Positions 16,339 through 24,516 of a stretch of 59,111 nt of DNA are shown in pieces. The first letter of the stretch is position 1, and every line of letters begins with the position of its first letter. The position numbers and the translations under genes were made by a program. Source of the stretch: Verrucomicrobiales bacterium (GTDB lineage Bacteria > Verrucomicrobiota > Verrucomicrobiia > Limisphaerales > CAIMTB01); NCBI GenBank assembly GCA_016795425.1, contig JAEUHG010000165.1:85024-144134 (forward strand), written 5' to 3'. The notes under the pieces were generated by a model that saw only the letters and a list, made by a program, of their open reading frames with translations, did no database searches and was not told the origin of the DNA.

Positions 16339-17469
16339 TCATCTCTCCTCGATGGGAACCACCGTGAGGCCCACCGGACCGGTGTAAAGGCTCTGAGGGC
16401 GAATCAATCGGTTGTCGGTCAACTGTTCCAGCACGTGGGCCGTCCAACCGGCGGTCCGTGCGATGGCGAAAATCGGGGTGAAGAGGTCGGTCGGGATACC
16501 GAGCGAATAGTAGACCGTGGCCGAATAGAAATCGACGTTGGCGTGGAGATTCTTCCTCTGGAGCATCACTTCGGCGATGCGCTCGCTCATCTGGATCCAT
16601 TTCGGCTCGCCGATCTTGGCGCTGAGAATTTGAGCCATCCGCTTGAGATGGGGCGCCCGAGGATCGAGCACCTTATAAACCCGGTGCCCAATACCCATGA
16701 TCTTCTTCTTCTGCGCCAGCGCGTCCTCCAGATAGGCATCCACGGTGTCGAGGCTTCCGATCTCGAGCAGCATCTTGATGACACCCTCGTTGGCGCCGCC
16801 GTGGAGCGGGCCCTTGAGGGCCCCGATCGCCGAAGTGATCGCCGAATACATGTCACTCAGCGTCGCGCTCGTCACCCGTGCCGCAAAGGTGGAGGCGTTC
16901 ATCCCGTGCTCGGCATGGAGGACATAACACATGTCCATCGTGCTCTCCGTCTCCGCCGCCGGCTTCTGACCGGTCAGCATGTGCAGGAAATTCGCGGCTT
17001 CCCCCAGATTGAAGTCGGGATCGATCAGCGGAAGGTTCTGACGGTGCCGGTGAAAATAAGCGGTAATGACGGGAATCTGCGCCACCAAGCGCAGGGCCTT
17101 GCGCCGCTGGGCGTGCATGGAATCGTCGTCCGCCGTCGTGTCAAAACAACCCAGGCTCGAGATCGCCGACCGGAGCACGTGCATGGGCGGGGCGTTCCTG
17201 GGAAACTTCTGGATGATCTGCTTGATCGCCCTGGGCAGATCGCGAAAGCCGGCGAGGGTGGCCTTTAGCTCCGCCAATTCCCCGGCGTTTGGCAGCCGAT
17301 CGTGGTGCAGAAGATGCACCACCTCCTCATAGGTGACCCTGCCCGCCAACTCATCGATGTCGTAGCCGCAATAGATCAGTTTGCCGATGTCACCGCGCAC
17401 ATCGCTCAGTCGGGTGCTCGCCGCCACGACGCCCTCGAGACCACGCGCTGGAGAATTAGGATTACTCAT
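16339..17469 (-). CDS. gltA: Citrate synthase
   Basis: A 376-residue citrate synthase, condensing acetyl-CoA and oxaloacetate in the first TCA step. The catalytic residues are all visible: His in GPLHGGANE, His in MGIGHRVYK, and Asp in NVDFYSATVY. The N-terminal segment (GLEGVVAASTRLSDVRGDIGKLIYCGYDIDELA) is that of the shorter, Gram-positive/archaeal-like dimeric type rather than the ~430-residue E. coli type; methylcitrate synthases share this size. The ATG at 17469 is used; the TTG at 17502 would add 11 residues. It sits near sucCD, giving a small TCA cluster, but is separated from them by the divergent small membrane protein. Confidence 0.94.
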   Translation of the reverse strand: MSNPNSPARGLEGVVAASTRLSDVRGDIGKLIYCGYDIDELAGRVTYEEVVHLLHHDRLPNAGELAELKATLAGFRDLPRAIKQIIQKFPRNAPPMHVLRSAISSLGCFDTTADDDSMHAQRRKALRLVAQIPVITAYFHRHRQNLPLIDPDFNLGEAANFLHMLTGQKPAAETESTMDMCYVLHAEHGMNASTFAARVTSATLSDMYSAITSAIGALKGPLHGGANEGVIKMLLEIGSLDTVDAYLEDALAQKKKIMGIGHRVYKVLDPRAPHLKRMAQILSAKIGEPKWIQMSERIAEVMLQRKNLHANVDFYSATVYYSLGIPTDLFTPIFAIARTAGWTAHVLEQLTDNRLIRPQSLYTGPVGLTVVPIEER

Positions 17470-17622
17470 GCCACCGAACTCATTTGACCGCTGGACGGCC
17501 AATCTAGGAAGCCGACCCGGGACGGCGCAATGGTTTTCCCCGAAATCCCTGGCCCGTCGACGTGTCTCCGACCTATCGAGCCGGTGGCACTACCCTTTCT
17601 ATAAGGCATAGCATACGGGATT

Positions 17623-17748
17623 GCGCCGATCCCCGGGCGCTTTGGGCACCGAAAGCGGTAGAGGACTACCGCAATCCACGACGCTTCGCGACGAACCAAG
17701 CGTGGCAGTCCGCCAGGTCTTGGACGGCGCCAGTCCCCTGGCGCTTTT
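17623..17748. repeat. REP/BIME-like element: paired 7-bp stem-loops in a 415-bp non-coding gap
   Basis: The gap 17470-17884 holds no gene. Within it lie two matched hairpins: arms GCGGTAG and CTACCGC around loop AGGA (17655-17672), and arms GCGCCAG and CTGGCGC around loop TCCC (17727-17744), the latter followed by TTTT (17745-17748). Both have 7-bp perfect stems and 4-base loops, 54 bp apart. A third, weaker stem (GCGCC...GGCGC, 17623-17640) precedes them. The doublet arrangement is that of REP/BIME or REPIN elements; the T run could also let the second stem act as a weak terminator. Confidence 0.6.
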
Positions 17749-17884
17749 CCCAAGGAAGTCGCCGGTTTCCGACGCCGATCCCGACGCTTCCTTGGAGACT
17801 CCCGGCCTAAACTCTTCCGGGCAGCCATCTTGCCACCGGCGCCATCCCGGGCGATCATCGCCCCCTGTTGGGCAATTAATTGTC

Positions 17885-20059
17885 ATGGTGTACTGGCGTT
17901 GTTTCTCGAACTGGCTGGAGCGGCGAGGACCCGGAAGGCGCATCGTTTTTCTCGGCATTCTGCTGGCAGTCGGCGCTGGAGAAGTCTGGGCGGCCACCCA
18001 CACCGGCACGGCCGCAACTTCCCGGCCGACGGATGTTTGCCGGATCCAGGACCTCCGCCTCTACACCGGCGGCGCCGTGCTCACCTTCGAGACGCCAACG
18101 AACCATTACCTGATCGTTCAATTCAGCGAACGCATCACCAGCGCGTTCCGTCCGGTGTGGGCGGGATGGCCGAGTGTCCACGGCACGGTCGCGGTTCCGT
18201 TGCCCCGCGCGGGCGCTCGGACCGCGGGATTTTTCTGTGGCCAGGCCATCGATGGCGCAAGCCCGGCGGATTCCGATAGCGACGGCATCGATGATGTCTA
18301 CGAGATGTTGCGATCCGACGTCATGGATCCATTGGATCCCTTCGATGCTCTCGAGGACGCGGATTTCGACGGTCTGCTGAACCTCGACGAGTACCTCAGC
18401 GGCACGGAATCGGCGTTCCCGAAGTCGGCGGCGGCCCAGGGGTTCTCGACCCTGAGCGACTTGCGCCAGCAACCCGACGCACCGCTGCCAGGGCTGATCC
18501 ATTTGGGGGGGTACGAGTCGGACGGCGACGGATGGGGCGGCTGGTTCACCTGGGATCCGGACGATGGGCGCCCCTTCGATGATGCCATTCGTATCCAATT
18601 GCGGCCGAATCGTCCCGGCCGACTCGAGCGGTTGCTCCAGCCCGACAGCGAGATCAACGTGGCGTGGTGGCGTCCCGCCTCCGATGGTTCGAAGGACGTC
18701 ACCGAGTCCTTGCAAGCGGCATTTGATTTTCTGTCCACGCGCGAAACCAAGCGCCTGCTCATCCCGCCGGGCCGCTATCGCACTGACGCCCAGGTGACAT
18801 TGGAGGACAGCAAAAGGGCGCGGCTGCGGTTGGATGGCGTGGCGGATTTCACCATCGACGGCACGGGCGCGACGCTGTTCAGCCCGACGGACGGGGACAT
18901 CCTGTTATTGAAGGATTGCGTTCGGGGCACGGTGCGCGGTCTCGCCTTCGAAGGGAGCGGCAGCGATCGCGGCATCGCCGATTTCAACTACGCCGCCGTC
19001 CAATTGGCAGGCATCTGCCAGGATCTGCTGTTCAACCGATGCCGGGTGACCCAGTTCATGCATGGCATTAGCCATCTTCATGGGGAGAAGACATCGACGC
19101 GGATCACGGTTCGCGAGTGCTATTTCGAGGACGGTGGTGACACGCGGCATGGATTTCAGGGAGTCGATGGTTCGGCGATCAGTGGCGTCGGCAACGATTG
19201 GGTGATCGAAAACAACGTAATCCACGAGTGCGCCCGCGGCATCGAACTCGAGAATACCACCAAGACCAACACCATCACCCGCGCCATCGTTCGCGGCAAC
19301 CGTCTGACCAACGTACGCAGCACCGGCATCATGGCGTTCATGGGAGACATCGTTATCGCCGAGCCCCAGCAGTCCGACATTCTCGTCCGCGACAACATCG
19401 TCATCGGCAAGTCACCCCGCCATCCGAGCGCGAACCAGCCGTTCCTGCCCATCATGGGCATCAACCTGTCGGGTGGCAGCCGCTGGCTGGTCCAAGGCAA
19501 CATTTGCGACATCGGCGATTACGCGGGTATCTCGTTGTATGCCACCCAGGCGAACATCAACGACTCGGTGGTCTCCGATAACGTCGTCACCCGCATGACC
19601 GGTCGCGGCATTCAGATCCTCGCCTCGACGAACCATCTCACGGAAGGCCTGATTGTCTCGGGAAACCGGATCCGTTCCTGCGGCGATCGCGGACTCCTGA
19701 TCACGGGCGTGCGCATGAATGCCTTTGGGAACCTCATCGAGGACACTGGCGTCGCCGGCATTTCCATCGGGAGCGCGGATCAGCCGACCGTTGCGACTTC
19801 GGACGTCCTCTTGCGCGGGAACGTGCTGCGCTCGATGCGCGGACAGTCCCCGGCCATTCTCATTCTCAGTTCCGCCTCCGGCGTGGTGGTGACGGGCAAC
19901 GACATTGCCGACGCCCTGGTGGGCATCCGCCGCATTGCCCTGGATACCGTCATCACCAACAATTTCTTCACGCGCGTGGCGCGGCCGGTGGTCACGGATA
20001 CCTCGACGGAATCCGACACCAACTCCGCTAAGGGCGCGGCGAAGGGACCCGTTCCTTAA
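17885..20059 (+). CDS. Exported right-handed beta-helix protein with Asp-rich calcium-type repeats
   Basis: A 724-residue exported protein. From the ATG at 17885 the Arg-rich N-terminus and IVFLGILLAVGAGEVWA form a signal peptide; the upstream open frame runs through a repeat and is not coding. Residues ~25-115 are an unassigned beta domain; ~120-165 carry DSDSDGIDDVYEML...DADFDGLLNLDEYLSG, a thrombospondin-3/dockerin-like calcium pattern; from ~265 a pectate-lyase-3-like entry (DVTESLQAAFDFLSTRETKRLLIPPGRYR) leads into a long parallel beta-helix with NNxI and GNxI turns (WVIENNVIHECARGIELEN, VSGNRIRSCGDRGL). It is probably a surface polysaccharide-binding or -cleaving protein; no catalytic set was identified. 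Its last 32 bases overlap the 3-prime end of the convergent ceramidase-like gene. Confidence 0.82.
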   Translation: MVYWRCFSNWLERRGPGRRIVFLGILLAVGAGEVWAATHTGTAATSRPTDVCRIQDLRLYTGGAVLTFETPTNHYLIVQFSERITSAFRPVWAGWPSVHGTVAVPLPRAGARTAGFFCGQAIDGASPADSDSDGIDDVYEMLRSDVMDPLDPFDALEDADFDGLLNLDEYLSGTESAFPKSAAAQGFSTLSDLRQQPDAPLPGLIHLGGYESDGDGWGGWFTWDPDDGRPFDDAIRIQLRPNRPGRLERLLQPDSEINVAWWRPASDGSKDVTESLQAAFDFLSTRETKRLLIPPGRYRTDAQVTLEDSKRARLRLDGVADFTIDGTGATLFSPTDGDILLLKDCVRGTVRGLAFEGSGSDRGIADFNYAAVQLAGICQDLLFNRCRVTQFMHGISHLHGEKTSTRITVRECYFEDGGDTRHGFQGVDGSAISGVGNDWVIENNVIHECARGIELENTTKTNTITRAIVRGNRLTNVRSTGIMAFMGDIVIAEPQQSDILVRDNIVIGKSPRHPSANQPFLPIMGINLSGGSRWLVQGNICDIGDYAGISLYATQANINDSVVSDNVVTRMTGRGIQILASTNHLTEGLIVSGNRIRSCGDRGLLITGVRMNAFGNLIEDTGVAGISIGSADQPTVATSDVLLRGNVLRSMRGQSPAILILSSASGVVVTGNDIADALVGIRRIALDTVITNNFFTRVARPVVTDTSTESDTNSAKGAAKGPVP

Positions 20060-21638
20060 GCCGCCGAAGGACTGACAGTGACTCCCGGTGAATGACCTGG
20101 GCCACGTCCGGCCCACCGGAATTCTCTTCTCCGTAAGGCGCGTCCTTCCGGCCATAGGTGAACGGCGGTTGGGTGTCCCATTGCGTTCGCGGCACGATGT
20201 AACCGATCTCATCGTTGGCCAGGTTCAGCACGAGGTTCAACGCTCCCGGCATTTCCTGACGCAGCGGCGGAACCTCCACTGCGGGCCCTGGAAAATCCCC
20301 GCCTTCCGGCGTTTCGACACCGCCATCGACGATCTCCGGATAGATTTCTCCAGGTATCGTCAGCAGGACGATCTCGCCCACACGGAGCACGCCAACTTCG
20401 GTCCGAGCCTTGCCGTCGTACCACCCGGGATGAATGAGCCCGAGCATAATGGGAACCTTGAAAGTGCCTTCAATGGGCGCGAAAACGGATTTGGCGATCA
20501 CCGCCAGTCGATGATCTTTCATGGGTCGCGCGGCGGGGCTGCGAAGGAGGTTGGCGCATCGCAGAGCCAGGTTTTCACCCAAGGCCCGGGTTTTGCCGAC
20601 GCCATTGGTGCGATGCACGTCACGACCATTGCGATCCGGAACCTCCAATCCGAGGGGTGTCATCAAACCGCCAACCGGTCCCTGCAGGAAAACGCAGGTG
20701 CCCCCAAATCCCTTCATCCCGGCCTCGCCTTCCAGGCCCCGCTCCATGGCTTCGCGGAGATAATGCGGGAAATCCGAACTCACCAAAGGATTGTCGCCCC
20801 CCATGGCCTCCGGGTGATTACCCCAGGATACCAACGTCGCAATCGTCTCCTCGGTGCCGGCCGCCGTGAACCGCGCCGTCGACAGCACGCGGTCGGTGAC
20901 GATGGGTTGACGCGAATCGCGCACGAATCCTGCCGGCGGAAGGTCGGCCGTCGCGAGAGTGGCTTCCGCCGGTCGCAGGCCGCGGATCGCTTCGGCCACC
21001 GCTTCCTTGGCTTGCCGGACCACGAATTGGACGTACTCGTGATTGAACTTCGAAGGGATGGGCCGATAGCTCCAGATGCCCATGGTGTCGGGGGCGTTGT
21101 GGGTATGCGTCGACGTGAACACCACATGCTTCAGCTGCGGAAACTCGCGGGCGAGTTCCTGTCGCGGCTCAATAAACCGCTCGTGGGTCAAACCGATGGA
21201 GTCCACCGAAACCACGGCCACCACCGCGCCGCCCTGTCGGAAGGCCAATGCCCGCGCCCAGAGCGGATCATTCACTCCCTGGGCGGGACGATTTATGTTG
21301 AAGCCGCCCAACCAGACGAAGTCGAAATCGCCATTCCCGTTCCGGTCCTCGTAGGTGTCGCCCTTGTCCGGCCGAAACCGGCTGTCACGGTCGACATCCT
21401 TCCATGAATCGAACTTCGAGAGATCCGGGGTGATGTCACGCGCCGACACCCCCACCTCGAACCCTTCCGGGGTTGGCTCGGAGACGAATTCGATATCGGC
21501 GCGGTACTCGCGATGCGGGCCCTGCATACGCCCACGCACCCAAACGGCCGCCACCACGGCGACCAGCACGACCACGGCAACCAAGCCTTTGAGGAAGGTG
21601 CGCCAACGCCGGGGTCGGGACCTGTCTTGCGGCGCCAT
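20028..21638 (-). CDS. Neutral/alkaline ceramidase-like membrane-anchored hydrolase
   Basis: A 536-residue protein with an N-terminal anchor (FLKGLVAVVVLVAVVAAVWV) after a basic stretch, which places the rest in the periplasm or outside. The body matches the neutral/non-lysosomal ceramidase family: FEVGVSARDITPD near the start, TSTHTHNAPDT (the family THTHS/N-GP motif with zinc-binding His residues), SWGNHPEAMGGDNPLVSSDFPHYLREAMER, and the C-terminal GEIYPEI with NDEIGYIVP. Ceramidases cleave the amide of ceramides, but many bacterial relatives are uncharacterised, so the substrate is open. The ATG at 21638 is chosen over the frame start at 21788 because the latter overlaps the upstream gene and adds a non-homologous leader. 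It starts 37 bp after the Gly-rich protein, probably in the same transcript. Confidence 0.8.
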   Translation of the reverse strand: MAPQDRSRPRRWRTFLKGLVAVVVLVAVVAAVWVRGRMQGPHREYRADIEFVSEPTPEGFEVGVSARDITPDLSKFDSWKDVDRDSRFRPDKGDTYEDRNGNGDFDFVWLGGFNINRPAQGVNDPLWARALAFRQGGAVVAVVSVDSIGLTHERFIEPRQELAREFPQLKHVVFTSTHTHNAPDTMGIWSYRPIPSKFNHEYVQFVVRQAKEAVAEAIRGLRPAEATLATADLPPAGFVRDSRQPIVTDRVLSTARFTAAGTEETIATLVSWGNHPEAMGGDNPLVSSDFPHYLREAMERGLEGEAGMKGFGGTCVFLQGPVGGLMTPLGLEVPDRNGRDVHRTNGVGKTRALGENLALRCANLLRSPAARPMKDHRLAVIAKSVFAPIEGTFKVPIMLGLIHPGWYDGKARTEVGVLRVGEIVLLTIPGEIYPEIVDGGVETPEGGDFPGPAVEVPPLRQEMPGALNLVLNLANDEIGYIVPRTQWDTQPPFTYGRKDAPYGEENSGGPDVAQVIHRESLSVLRRLKERVPSPRP

Positions 21639-21675
21639 CACCAAGATTTCTCCGGTTTTCCGAACAGGAGGATGC

Positions 21676-23685
21676 TCATGGGTTGGAGACCCGGTAATAG
21701 CGCGTGCCCGACTCCGGAATGGCCACTTCGAAAACGATCGCACCCTGGGCCCCGGCAATGGTGGAGGCTTCGTCTGACCAAGCTCCAAGATCCGGGCTAC
21801 CCTCGAGCCGATAGGTCACACCGGGCTCGCCTTCCCCAGTCACGATTCCGCGCCGTGTCTCGCGGTTGACGGCGATGGAAAGTGTCGGCGCCTGAACCAG
21901 GAAAACCAGGTCGGTGACGTCGGCGGTCAGGGCGATCTGATGCAGTCGCGGGACGTACCCGACGCCTCCGTTGGGCAAGGTGACGGTGTAAAAGCCCTGG
22001 AGTAGAGGGCCGAACTCGAAGGTCCCGTTCGCGTCGGTAAGATCTGTCAGTTCGCCGATGGACACCGTAATCCCGGCCACACCCACGTTGCCCCTCATCA
22101 CCCTGCCGCGGACCAGGTAACCGGATGCCGAGGTTTCGAGTGCTCCGATGTCGGGACCCAATCCCCCCGATTTCCGTTCCACCCCGCGTTGGTCGTAGAT
22201 TGGCGCAGCCACGGGATCGGCGGCATCCACGGCAGGGCTTCCGGCATTGGGGAGCAGCCCCGGAGGACGCTGATCCCAGACCTTGTACTCCCCAAGGTCC
22301 GGTTGGGTGCTCAGGATGGATCCTGGTCCTTTGGTACCCGTGCCCGTGTCGGTGAAGAGATTGTGCCCGGCATCGACGACAGCGCCAAAGAGGGTGGGAA
22401 TCGTGCGGGCGGCGAGAACACAGTTCACCAGGATCGGCGCCGGTCCGGAATCGGTGGCCAGCGCGCTCCCCGCCGCCCGTCCGGGCGAACCATCCTCGGC
22501 GAAACCCGAATTGCCCGCCGTGCCCGGGACGCCGTTGGTGGCTGAGTTCCAGGCGAACGTCACGTTGGTGACACCGAGGCCGCCGCGAGCGTGAATGGCC
22601 GCGCCCAGCGCGTCGCCGCCATCGCCACCGTCGCCGGCGACAAAGGTCCCGACAGCGCCATTGGCTCCATTCCCGCCAATCAGGAGGTTGGTGAAAAACG
22701 TGCTGTTGATGATGCCGCCGCCGCCCCAGGAAGCGATCGCACCTCCATAGGCGCCGCCCCCCCGATCACCATCGCGGCCGATGTTTTCGAAGGTCGCTCC
22801 CGGCAGGGCGGAATTCCCACCAGTGGCCAGGTTGGTGGCGAAAGAGGAGCGCAGGATCAACAGCGTGCCGGTGCTCTGAATCGCCCCGCCCGCACCGAAA
22901 GCGCCCACGCCGCCGCGACCGGCTCCAATGACGTCCGCTTCGGATCCCCCCGAGCCGCCGTTGCCGCCATCCGCGCTGTTGTTCGTAAATTCCGAGGCCT
23001 CAATCACCAGGGTGCCCGTGCTCGCGATTGCGCCTCCGTGGGCCGGTGCCCCTTGCCCGCCACTCCCGCCGCGCCCCAAGCGGAACGCCCCATTGCCACG
23101 TGCGCCGCCTGCCCCGCCGTCCCCGCCGGTGGCGACGTTGGCGTTGAACGTGCACTGGGTGATGGAGAGGTGGCCGGTGCTGTAGATCGCGCCTCCGGCA
23201 GCGGGTGTGCCGCTGGTGCCGTCTTCACCGTCCCCGCCCACTCCGAAGTTGTCCTCGCCATCGGCACCGGCGGTTCCAGCCGGCCCTGTCGCTTTGCACG
23301 ACTGGATGGTGACCCCCTGCAGCACCAGAACCCCTTCATTGAAGATCGCGCCGCCGTTGGTGGACAATCCGTCGCGCAGAATGCAGTTGCGCATCTCGAA
23401 CGAGATCCCAGGGAGCACTTGAAACAGGCGCAACTTCGACCCGCCAGACAAGGTGACCGCCCGCCCGTTGGTGGAAGCCCCGATCAAGGTGGTGTCGGCC
23501 GCGATGAGGATGGGGGTTTCGAGGGTCAGAGTATCGGTGAAGGTCAAGCGAACCTCACCGCCGCCGCGCAGTCCCTGGAGCAGGGCGGCAGTGGACGCAT
23601 TGGTCACCGTGCCCTCGGCAAACAGGGGATTCGCGCGAAAGGCAACCAGGCCAATGACCAGGGCCCAAAAAGAGAACGCCTTCAT
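21676..23685 (-). CDS. Glycine-rich surface protein with choice-of-anchor Q domain
   Basis: A 669-residue exported protein. The start at 23685 gives MKAFSFWALVIGLVAFRANPLFA, a good signal peptide; the upstream frame does not. Residues ~95-440 are a beta-helix-like array of Gly-rich units, with repeated GGAI(Y/A)S(T/W)G and NxAT(G/N)GxxG motifs resembling PE-PGRS and polymorphic outer-membrane proteins. Residues ~440-530 match the choice-of-anchor Q domain (ILVNCVLA...AGHNLFTD...PLLPNAGSPAVDAADP-like, then DQRGVERKSGGLGPDIGALE). After that come a carboxypeptidase-regulatory-like fold (GNVGVAGITVSIGELTDLTDANGTFEF) and the tail module YRLEGSPDLGAWSDEA...TRYYRVSNP. Likely a cell-surface structural protein or adhesin. 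It follows ridA by 110 bp on the same strand. Confidence 0.8.
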   Translation of the reverse strand: MKAFSFWALVIGLVAFRANPLFAEGTVTNASTAALLQGLRGGGEVRLTFTDTLTLETPILIAADTTLIGASTNGRAVTLSGGSKLRLFQVLPGISFEMRNCILRDGLSTNGGAIFNEGVLVLQGVTIQSCKATGPAGTAGADGEDNFGVGGDGEDGTSGTPAAGGAIYSTGHLSITQCTFNANVATGGDGGAGGARGNGAFRLGRGGSGGQGAPAHGGAIASTGTLVIEASEFTNNSADGGNGGSGGSEADVIGAGRGGVGAFGAGGAIQSTGTLLILRSSFATNLATGGNSALPGATFENIGRDGDRGGGAYGGAIASWGGGGIINSTFFTNLLIGGNGANGAVGTFVAGDGGDGGDALGAAIHARGGLGVTNVTFAWNSATNGVPGTAGNSGFAEDGSPGRAAGSALATDSGPAPILVNCVLAARTIPTLFGAVVDAGHNLFTDTGTGTKGPGSILSTQPDLGEYKVWDQRPPGLLPNAGSPAVDAADPVAAPIYDQRGVERKSGGLGPDIGALETSASGYLVRGRVMRGNVGVAGITVSIGELTDLTDANGTFEFGPLLQGFYTVTLPNGGVGYVPRLHQIALTADVTDLVFLVQAPTLSIAVNRETRRGIVTGEGEPGVTYRLEGSPDLGAWSDEASTIAGAQGAIVFEVAIPESGTRYYRVSNP

Positions 23686-23795
23686 AAAGCAATGTACGAA
23701 CCCTCCGCCAAATCCCGCCCCCCGTCGATTCGATGACCGCTTGCCGTCATGCTGGCACGTCGTCGGATTCGCGCACCAAGGATCTCGGCCGTCCT

Positions 23796-24299
23796 TCACT
23801 CAAAACTGGCGATGACTTCGATTTCAACGGCTGCACCGCGCGGCAGGGCGGCGACCTGGACGGTGGACCGCGCCGGGAAATCACCGGTAAAATAGCGCGC
23901 GTACACCTCGTTCATGCTGGCGAAGTCGCCGAGGTTGGTCATGAACACGGTGCTCTTGATGATCGCGCCAAAGGTCAGCCCCTGATCATCGAGAATCACG
24001 CGGATATTCTCCAAAACCCGTTCGGTTTGCGCCTTGATGTCGCCCGCCACTAATTGACCCGTCGCCGGATCCAGCGGGATCTGACCCGAGCAATAGAGGA
24101 AATTGCCGACCCTGACGGCATGGCTGTAGGGGCCGACCGGCGCGGCGGCTTTCGCGGGGCGTATGATTTTCTTCATGGAATTGCGAGATTGAGCTTGGGT
24201 GCGTCGCGTCGCTCCGGCGGTGGCGGTGGCGGTGGCAACGGCCAGACCGGCCACGAACGTACGTCGGGAGAGCCGCGGCGATGGATCCGCCCGTTTCAC
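23796..24299 (-). CDS. RidA-family protein with a twin-arginine signal peptide
   Basis: A 167-residue protein. The start is the GTG at 24299: it has AGGAG six bases upstream (24305-24309) and overlaps the iscX stop as GTGA. The first ~42 residues contain SRRTFVAGLAVATATATAG, a twin-arginine (Tat) signal followed by an AQS cleavage region. Residues ~43-167 are a complete RidA/YjgF domain (KKIIRPAKAAAPVGPYSHAVRVGNFLYCSGQIPLDPATG, the family's RxxxxxPxxxYSxA pattern, and the Arg of FPARSTVQVAALPRGA at the 2-aminoacrylate site). RidA enzymes hydrolyse reactive enamines/imines in the cytoplasm; a Tat-exported one would work in the periplasm, which is unusual. An internal ATG at 24176 would give a cytoplasmic form, but no ribosome site precedes it. 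Confidence 0.88.
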   Translation of the reverse strand: MKRADPSPRLSRRTFVAGLAVATATATAGATRRTQAQSRNSMKKIIRPAKAAAPVGPYSHAVRVGNFLYCSGQIPLDPATGQLVAGDIKAQTERVLENIRVILDDQGLTFGAIIKSTVFMTNLGDFASMNEVYARYFTGDFPARSTVQVAALPRGAAVEIEVIASFE

Positions 24300-24496
24300 T
24301 TTTTCTCCTCGTACCACGCCATTTGGATGTTCTCGAGGACCTTCTCATTGGAGGCGCCGGGGTTGTCGGCGAACCCCTCCAATTCGCACACCATCTTATG
24401 CAGTTTGGGAAAACTCAGCTTGAGCGGATCCTGATCCGGAAACTTGTCGATCAGAGCCCAGGCGATTTCCTCGTGGTCCTTCCAGGTGAGTTTCAT
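24296..24496 (-). CDS. iscX: IscX-type Fe-S cluster assembly protein
   Basis: A 66-residue acidic protein matching IscX (YfhJ): LTWKDHEEIAWALIDKFPD at the start, then DPLKLSFPKLHKMVCELEGF and the diagnostic D(D/N)PxASNEKxLExIxxxW near the end. In E. coli IscX binds IscS and ferrous iron and modulates cluster assembly on IscU; it is normally the last isc gene. Here no isc gene is adjacent: it lies 20 bp after the secretin gene and its stop overlaps the ridA start (GTGA). The coupling to a RidA homologue is notable because cysteine desulfurase and RidA chemistry both involve PLP-derived 2-aminoacrylate/alanine intermediates; a functional link is inference. Confidence 0.93.
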   Translation of the reverse strand: MKLTWKDHEEIAWALIDKFPDQDPLKLSFPKLHKMVCELEGFADNPGASNEKVLENIQMAWYEEKK

Positions 24497-24516
24497 CGAA
24501 AGAAACGGGTTGAAGC

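Noticed and set aside
17727..17748. Stem with TTTT as a dedicated transcription terminator
   Set aside because: No plus-strand gene lies upstream, and a matching stem 54 bp away fits a repeat doublet better; only a weak terminator role is left open.
22300..23300. Repeated GC-rich units that could suggest a CRISPR array or minisatellite
   Set aside because: The periodicity comes from Gly-rich protein repeats; repeat units differ in length and sequence and there are no constant repeats with unique spacers.
22591..23736. 381-codon Ala/Gly-rich open frame on the plus strand
   Set aside because: It is antisense to the Gly-rich choice-of-anchor Q protein, where signal peptide and domain motifs support the minus strand.
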